NCBI GenBank assembly: GCA_003524435.1
Contig: DQHP01000155.1
Coordinates: 4,968-14,843, forward strand
Direction of reading: 5' to 3'
DNA from: Microbacterium sp.
GTDB taxonomy: Bacteria > Actinomycetota > Actinomycetes > Actinomycetales > Microbacteriaceae
Length of the DNA: 9,876 nucleotides
Part shown: one piece after another, positions 6,301 to 9,876 of the stretch
Layout: each line of letters begins with the position of its first letter
Position numbering within the stretch: position 1 is the first letter of the stretch
Made by a program: the position numbers and the translations under genes
Notes under the pieces: generated by a model
What the model saw: the letters and a program-made list of their open reading frames with translations, nothing else
Told to the model about the DNA's origin: nothing
Database searches by the model: none

Positions 6301-8225
6301 TCGCGGGGATCTCGCTGACGGACACGTTTGCGATCAACGAGCGCGCGGAACAGGTCTCCGGGCTGGGGTTCAAGGAGAACACCGCGAGGCTGGAGAACCA
6401 GCGTGCCACAGACATCGGTGTCATCATCATGAATCCGCCGTACCGGGCCGGTCAGGCGAGTGCGAACGACGCGAGCCAGAATGCGAAGTACCCGAAGGCG
6501 GACGCGCGGATTTCTGACACGTACGTGAAGCGGTCGTCGGGCACCAATAAGAACGGGCTTTACGACTCGTACTATCGTGCTCTGCGGTGGGCGACGGATC
6601 GACTGGGAGACGAGGGGATCATCGCTTTCGTATCGAACTCAGGATTCATCGATGGCGGTACGGCTGCCGGTGTACGCCTAAGTTGGGTCGACGAGTTCAG
6701 TGATGTCATTGTCTACAATTTGCGTGGAAACATGCGCGTGAGTGACTGGCAGTCCGAGGGAGGACAGATCTTCGGCGCAGGGAGTCAAGCTGGAATCGCA
6801 ATCGCGCTCTTGATTAAGAATCCAGATCATGCTGGCCCAGCACGGATCCATTATGCCGAGATCGGCTCGGGGCTCAGCCGAGAGGAGAAGCTTGACCGGC
6901 TTCGCACCGACGCGTCGGTGGATGGCACCGAGTTCGTGACTGTGACGCCGAATTCTGACGGTGACTGGATCAACCAGCGTGATGAACGATTCAGTAGCTG
7001 GCCCGAAATGGGCAGTAAGAAGCTCAAGGGCAAGCCCGAGACGCCAGCAGTATTCCGCGATTTCTCGAACGGTGTCCAGACAAACCGGGATTCTTGGGTT
7101 TACGGGTACTCCAGTACCGGAGTGGTTGGGAACGCCTGTGCGGCTGTTGAGGAATACAACCTCATGGTCGAGGACCCGTCGAGAGCAATCGACGCACGAC
7201 GCATTGCTTGGTCTCGATCCATGGAGGCGAAGCGTCGCATTGGCAAACGGATGAAGACGGCCGAGCCGGATCTTCGTACCGCGGTCTACAGGCCATTCAC
7301 CAAGCAAGTGATTGCCTTCGACAGGCAGCTGGTGGAACTACCAGGGGTGTCGTCGCGAGCATGGCCCACTGACGGGCACTCGAACATCGCCATGTGGGTG
7401 ACGGGGCCGGGCGCTGGGAAACCCTTCTCTCCGATGATCGTTGACAGGGTTCCGGATCTCCATCTTGGAGGGGCATCAACAAGCGGGCGCATCTTCCCCC
7501 GCTACACCTGGCAACCAGCATCCGCCCCGGATGGCGCGTTGAACCTTGACGCGCTCGCGGCATCCGACACTGACGAGATCGTCGATGGTTACCGTCGCGT
7601 CGATAACATCACCGACGCAACCCTCGCTGCCTATCGCGAGGTCCACGGCGACGCGGTCACGAAGGACGACATCTTCTACGGCATTTATGCGCTGCTGCAT
7701 CACCCGACCTACCGCGAGACGTATGCGGCCGATCTGCAGAAGATGCTGCCGCGCATTCCGCAGGTGAAGGACTTCCCCGAGTACGCCCGTATTGGTCGGG
7801 CTCTGGCCGACCTCCATGTCGACTACGAGTCCGTGGCGCAGCATCCGCTCGGTGAGGAACTCTCGCTCACCGCGTCCGAGGATCCCTACGAGCGCTACCG
7901 CATCGACAAGCTCTCCTGGATCTCGCGTAAGGATCACACCGGCATCCGTTACAACGAGCACCTCACGATCACCGGCATCCCGGAAGACGAAGCGCTGTAC
8001 AAAGTCGGCGGACGCAGCCCGCTCGAATGGGTGATCGATCGGTACAAGGTGTCGGTCGACGCGAAGTCCGGCATCGTGAACGACGTGAACGCGTGGCTGC
8101 GTGAGCAGGAGAACCCGCGCTACGTCGTCGACCTGATCCGGTCACTCGTGACAGTGAGCCTAGAGACGCAGAAGCTGATCGGCGAGCTGCCGGCATTCGA
8201 GGTGATCGAAGAAGAATCCGCGTGA
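3315..8225 (+). CDS. Type ISP single-polypeptide restriction-modification enzyme
   Basis: A 1636-residue enzyme of the LlaGI/LlaBIII (Type ISP) class, which cleaves DNA after ATP-driven translocation and methylates adenine in its target, all in one chain. Domains in order: Mrr-like nuclease (about 1-160) with D71 and Q85-V-K87; SF2 helicase/translocase (about 175-690) with Walker A G-T-G-K-T (206-210), DEAH (340-343), T-A-T (376-378) and Q600-x2-G-R604-x2-R607; a Gly/Ser-rich linker (about 691-709); a coupler (about 715-890); a gamma-class N6-adenine methyltransferase with F-T-P (894-896), F-V-G-T-G (930-934) and catalytic N-P-P-Y (1040-1043); a target-recognition region (about 1110-1400); and a C-terminal domain. 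All catalytic motifs are intact and the length is close to the known enzymes (about 1570-1580), so it is probably active. Codon bias collapses in the target-recognition region. It is divergent from an XRE regulator. The recognition sequence cannot be read. Confidence 0.95.
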   Translation: MAEVPLVAEELDAHLAEFRALADSTRMAGNYLEQLARHYLTVEPLWADQLGAVWLWKDWPGRAGKPDTGIDLVAEIQGGGLLAVQVKFFREEHRMQKGDLDSFFEALGREPFTEGLVIDTTTASWSANAEEALKNRSKPVRRISLDDLRHSSVDWSTYELLKPEVAPGRHAMKMLRPHQHEAIRVVMDGLPIGGEQTRGKLIMACGTGKTFTALKLAERWTVERAGGASTVLFMVPSLALLQQSLEEWSRERDPELGFRAFAVGSDTNIGRRKNDDLTSVMLEDLGAPATTDGTKLAALLGDVDEEHEGMTVVFSTYQSIDAVAEAQRLRGDTFDLVICDEAHRTTGVTLADESESHFVKIHDNAVIPASARVYMTATPRIFAPEVKNAASQKSAELISMDDEDLYGKVLYRIGFDEAVRKGLLTDYKVVVLGISEDEIVETLQQELAQEGRELAVTDVAKLIGCWNALAKRNAGAVAEGFSIDAAPMRRAVAFAKDIDTSKGVASDFTALVEGHLSNIENDDETDDLTVEAEHVDGTMNATQRGELLDWLKAAPEEDQYGRPVARVLTNARCLSEGVDVPSLDAVLFLSPRKSQVDVVQAVGRVMRRAEGKRLGYIVLPIAIPAGVSPEEALNDNERYKVVWQVLQALRAHDERLDTAINQAAYTGRMPEQVLIERISLASTKPRKPSPFGNETGSGEGGSKPDGPVHFAPTLPGLTSTAEAWKDSVYAKLVNKVGDRMYWDDWAGDIGQIAQRFIALIAVHINADGNDRAPFDGFVKALRATVNPDVTEAEAIELLAQHLITKPVFEAMFPDGSFTQDNPVSLAMEQVLATFDENAAFAREREPLDAFYGKVTEKIRGLETVGAKQQMLVTLYDKFFSKAFPLLADRMGIVFTPVEVVDYILRSADAALHQHFGKRLSDEGVNILEPFVGTGTFLTRLMQTGLIKPEDLTRKYTQELFANEIVLLSYYIAAVNIESVYRELCAENGIEPADGGFAGISLTDTFAINERAEQVSGLGFKENTARLENQRATDIGVIIMNPPYRAGQASANDASQNAKYPKADARISDTYVKRSSGTNKNGLYDSYYRALRWATDRLGDEGIIAFVSNSGFIDGGTAAGVRLSWVDEFSDVIVYNLRGNMRVSDWQSEGGQIFGAGSQAGIAIALLIKNPDHAGPARIHYAEIGSGLSREEKLDRLRTDASVDGTEFVTVTPNSDGDWINQRDERFSSWPEMGSKKLKGKPETPAVFRDFSNGVQTNRDSWVYGYSSTGVVGNACAAVEEYNLMVEDPSRAIDARRIAWSRSMEAKRRIGKRMKTAEPDLRTAVYRPFTKQVIAFDRQLVELPGVSSRAWPTDGHSNIAMWVTGPGAGKPFSPMIVDRVPDLHLGGASTSGRIFPRYTWQPASAPDGALNLDALAASDTDEIVDGYRRVDNITDATLAAYREVHGDAVTKDDIFYGIYALLHHPTYRETYAADLQKMLPRIPQVKDFPEYARIGRALADLHVDYESVAQHPLGEELSLTASEDPYERYRIDKLSWISRKDHTGIRYNEHLTITGIPEDEALYKVGGRSPLEWVIDRYKVSVDAKSGIVNDVNAWLREQENPRYVVDLIRSLVTVSLETQKLIGELPAFEVIEEESA
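6640..7520 (+). other. Presumed target-recognition segment with foreign codon use
   Basis: This covers residues about 1110-1402 of the Type ISP enzyme. By hand count, codons 6657-6746 have G/C at the third position in 17 of 30, while 5502-5591 in the same gene has 30 of 30. Codons rare in high-GC genomes (GTA, CTA, GGA, ATT) cluster here. G+C of 6781-6840 is 31/60, against 38/60 at 7861-7920 and 39/60 at 5641-5700. Strong bias returns near 7520. The boundaries are approximate. Confidence 0.6.
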
Positions 8226-8300
8226 TGTCACCCGTCAGCGCGAGTGTCTGAGGTCTCTGCCAGTATTCGAGCAGACGGATGCCGCTCGGGCACCGCGGGA

Positions 8301-8307
8301 GAAGGAG
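8301..8307 (+). promoter_or_regulatory. Shine-Dalgarno deciding the exonuclease GTG start
   Basis: GAAGGAG is placed six bases before GTG at 8314. The same frame stays open upstream into the end of the Type ISP gene but offers no ATG or GTG, so this site fixes the start. Confidence 0.8.
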
Positions 8308-8313
8308 CTGGGT

Positions 8314-9600
8314 GTGGGGTGCGCGGTCATCGATCTGGAGACCACGGGGTTCTCGCCCGCGCGCGGTGATCGGATCGTCGAGGTGGGCGTCGTGCTCGTC
8401 GATGATTCCGGCGCAGTGGAAGGGGAGTGGACTACACTCGTCAATCCTCAGCGTGACGTCGGTGCCACTCGGATCCACGGCATCCGGGCCAGTGACGTCG
8501 TCGATGCGCCGCTGTTCGGTGACATCGCGGCACACCTCGTCGGTTTGCTGAGTGGCCGCGTGCTCGCGGCGCACAACCAGGAGTTCGACCTGCGATTCCT
8601 TCGTGCCGAGCTCGCATCTCACGGTTACACACTCCCGCTGGGCTATGCGGCGGTCTGCACGATGCTGTGGTCGCGCACTCTCTTCGGCGCCGCGAAACTT
8701 GCCGACGTGTGTGCGGTGCTCGAGATCGAGCATGGTTCAGCCCATGCTGCCCTCGGCGATGCGCGGGCCACTGCCGAGGTCATGGCTGCCCTCGTTCGGG
8801 CGGCAGGTTCGACAGACAATTGGGAGTTCTCGGCGCAGCGTGCGGTGTTCCCGTTGGCATCCGATCGTGCAGAGCCTGCGCGCGTCACTCCACGGCTGGC
8901 CGCCTCCTCGGCGCCGCAGTTCATCGATACTGCGGTGTTGCCGCTGTGGGAGCGAGTGAGCATCCCGGTCGATGCCAGCGACGCGGCGGCCGCCGTCTAC
9001 CTCGACATGCTGACCCGTGTGCTCGAAGACGGGCTCATCTCTACCGTCGAGTACTCGCGTCTTGAGGCGATTGCCGAGGTCGCGCACCTCAGCGCAGAGC
9101 GCATCGGAACGTTGCACCGGGAGTATTTTGCGGCTGCGTGGGTTGAAGCTCTTGCTGACGGTGTTGTCAGCAGCGATGAACGTCGCGAGCTGGCGCAGAT
9201 CGCGACGATTCTCGATCTGCCGGCGCCGGAGTTCTCGTCTGCGGCCTCGGTTTCGGCCCGGGCGGTCGTCTCTGCCGCTGTCGTCTCTCCTGCGATCGTC
9301 TCTCCTGCGGTCAGCACGAATGCGGATGCTGTGGCACGGACGGGCGCAGAATTCACGCTCTCGCCCGGTGCGCGCATCGTGTTCACCGGCACTATGAGCA
9401 GGCCGCGCGAGGAGTGGGCGCGCGCGATCTCCGAGGCCGGATTCGTGACGGGAAGCGTGACGAAGAATTGTGCGGTGCTCGTCGTCGAGGACCCTGCGAC
9501 CCAGTCGGGCAAGGCGAAGACCGCACGAAATCACGGAGTGCCGATCGTCACCGAAGTGGAATTCATCCCGGTGTTCGAGGCGTTCGTCAGCGCCTGCTGA
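8314..9600 (+). CDS. DEDDh 3'-5' exonuclease with TerB-like region and BRCT domain
   Basis: A 428-residue DnaQ/RNase T-superfamily exonuclease. All five catalytic residues are present: D7 and E9 (D-L-E-T-T-G), D92 (H-N-Q-E-F-D), and H144 and D149 (H-A-A-L-G-D). It should therefore remove nucleotides from 3' ends using two metal ions. Residues about 224-304 are helical; the A-D-G-V-V-S-S-D-E-R-R-E-L stretch (281-293) and a weaker L-E-D-G-L-I-S copy (237-243) resemble TerB-family repeats. An Ala/Val/Ser linker (about 308-345), built partly from 15-base repeats, leads to a C-terminal BRCT domain (about 348-425; G-A-R-I-V-F-T-G at 352-359), which usually binds DNA ends or phosphoproteins. The start is GTG with a strong ribosome site. 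It lies 88 bases after the Type ISP gene on the same strand, with no terminator seen between, so co-transcription is possible. It may be a repair exonuclease rather than a defence component; related actinobacterial proteins are generally called epsilon-like exonucleases. It is not the replicative epsilon subunit as far as can be told. Confidence 0.88.
   Translation: MGCAVIDLETTGFSPARGDRIVEVGVVLVDDSGAVEGEWTTLVNPQRDVGATRIHGIRASDVVDAPLFGDIAAHLVGLLSGRVLAAHNQEFDLRFLRAELASHGYTLPLGYAAVCTMLWSRTLFGAAKLADVCAVLEIEHGSAHAALGDARATAEVMAALVRAAGSTDNWEFSAQRAVFPLASDRAEPARVTPRLAASSAPQFIDTAVLPLWERVSIPVDASDAAAAVYLDMLTRVLEDGLISTVEYSRLEAIAEVAHLSAERIGTLHREYFAAAWVEALADGVVSSDERRELAQIATILDLPAPEFSSAASVSARAVVSAAVVSPAIVSPAVSTNADAVARTGAEFTLSPGARIVFTGTMSRPREEWARAISEAGFVTGSVTKNCAVLVVEDPATQSGKAKTARNHGVPIVTEVEFIPVFEAFVSAC
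9265..9309 (+). repeat. Three 15-bp tandem repeats in the exonuclease linker
   Basis: Copies at 9265-9279, 9280-9294 and 9295-9309 share the core TCGTCTCT; the last two differ only at the first base. They encode V-V-S-A-A, V-V-S-P-A and I-V-S-P-A, so copy-number change would lengthen or shorten the linker without shifting the frame. Confidence 0.75.
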
Positions 9601-9604
9601 GAAC

Positions 9605-9613
9605 TTATCCACA
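9605..9613 (+). promoter_or_regulatory. Perfect DnaA-box 9-mer upstream of the HNH gene
   Basis: TTATCCACA matches the classical DnaA-box consensus exactly. It is single, five bases after the exonuclease stop and 49 bases before the ATG of the HNH gene, so it is not an origin. A TAGAAT hexamer at 9619-9624 could be a -10 element for the HNH gene, but no -35 is visible at the expected distance. Confidence 0.5.
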
Positions 9614-9662
9614 GGTCCTAGAATCTTTGTCTCAATGTCGGTGGCCTCTGAGAGTATGAAGT

Positions 9663-9876
9663 ATGGCAACTTTCACCGACGTCGCGGCGCTGATCCCCAC
9701 CCTGTGTGGGCAGCTCGCTGAGGGTGAAAGCGTCGCGGGCGCCCAGGCATCGATGATGCAGATGCCCGACGCTGAGGTCGTCAGAGTGCTGGCCGAGACG
9801 GCCGCGCTGGCCCGGCAGGTCGAGCAGATTCAGCTTGCCGCGGCGGGAGTGATCGCCCTGCGCTCGAAGCGCGAGC
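9663..9876 (+). CDS. DUF222 / HNH endonuclease (13E12-type), 5' part only
   Basis: The first 71 codons of a gene that continues past the window edge. The protein starts M-A-T-F-T-D-V-A-A-L-I and has a run of helix-forming residues, ending with V-L-A-E-T-A-A-L-A-R-Q-V-E (about 42-54) and A-A-G-V-I-A-L-R-S-K-R-E (about 60-71). The spacing of the R-x-V/aromatic-free helix and the R-S-x-R-E element is typical of the DUF222 N-terminal region found in actinobacterial HNH endonucleases of the 13E12-repeat family, which are often multicopy. The HNH motif itself would lie outside the window, so nuclease activity is inferred from family only. No clear Shine-Dalgarno precedes the ATG; GAGAG lies about nine bases away. 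An overlapping ATG at 9656 opens a different frame with no family resemblance. Confidence 0.75.
   Translation, partial: MATFTDVAALIPTLCGQLAEGESVAGAQASMMQMPDAEVVRVLAETAALARQVEQIQLAAAGVIALRSKRE

Noticed and set aside
9605..9613. DnaA box as a replication origin
   Set aside because: There is only one box, with no AT-rich unwinding region and no dnaA or dnaN nearby.
9470..9721. Plus-strand frame overlapping the exonuclease end and the HNH start
   Set aside because: It is Arg/Ser-rich, out of frame with both the BRCT domain and the DUF222 start, and resembles no family.
1..9876. Search for CRISPR arrays, tRNA, rRNA, IS ends or integrase
   Set aside because: No spaced repeats, cloverleaf-like sequences, transposase motifs or terminal repeats were seen by eye.

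Overview
The window looks like chromosome from a high-GC actinobacterium, most likely Microbacteriaceae (Microbacterium or a relative). The evidence is strong G/C preference at third codon positions, a septum-formation-type lipoprotein, a DUF222-type HNH gene start, and frequent GGATGC/GCATCC words. The genus is an inference from style; no rRNA or marker gene is present.

Left part (1-2950), ordinary metabolic and envelope genes: a MaoC-family hotdog dehydratase (+, 30-515); a convergent gap of 237 bases that holds two mutually exclusive hairpins; a small Septum_form-type lipoprotein (-, 753-1256); a terminator-like hairpin (1332-1392); and a dicarboxylate/amino acid:cation symporter of the DAACS family (-, 1413-2828) with two unusual substitutions in its cation site.

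Centre (2950-8225), a restriction-modification locus: a 90-residue XRE/HTH regulator (-, 2952-3224) is divergent from a 1636-residue single-chain Type ISP restriction-modification enzyme (+, 3315-8225). That enzyme joins an Mrr-like nuclease, an SF2 helicase/translocase, a gamma-class N6-adenine methyltransferase, a target-recognition region and a C-terminal domain. The 90 bases between the two starts are dense in palindromes and are the obvious place for a shared operator. Codon use weakens sharply in the presumed target-recognition region, as expected if specificity was exchanged by recombination.

Right part (8226-9876): 88 bases after the Type ISP gene and on the same strand lies a DEDDh exonuclease fused to a TerB-like helical region and a BRCT domain (8314-9600). 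It is followed by a perfect DnaA-box 9-mer and the first 71 codons of a DUF222/HNH endonuclease gene that runs off the window.

Working model: regulator plus Type ISP enzyme is a self-contained anti-phage module. The exonuclease may be an accessory or just a neighbour. Type ISP enzymes are a known class. The less familiar aspects are the C-protein-like divergent regulator, the adjacent exonuclease-TerB-BRCT protein, and the altered symporter cation site.
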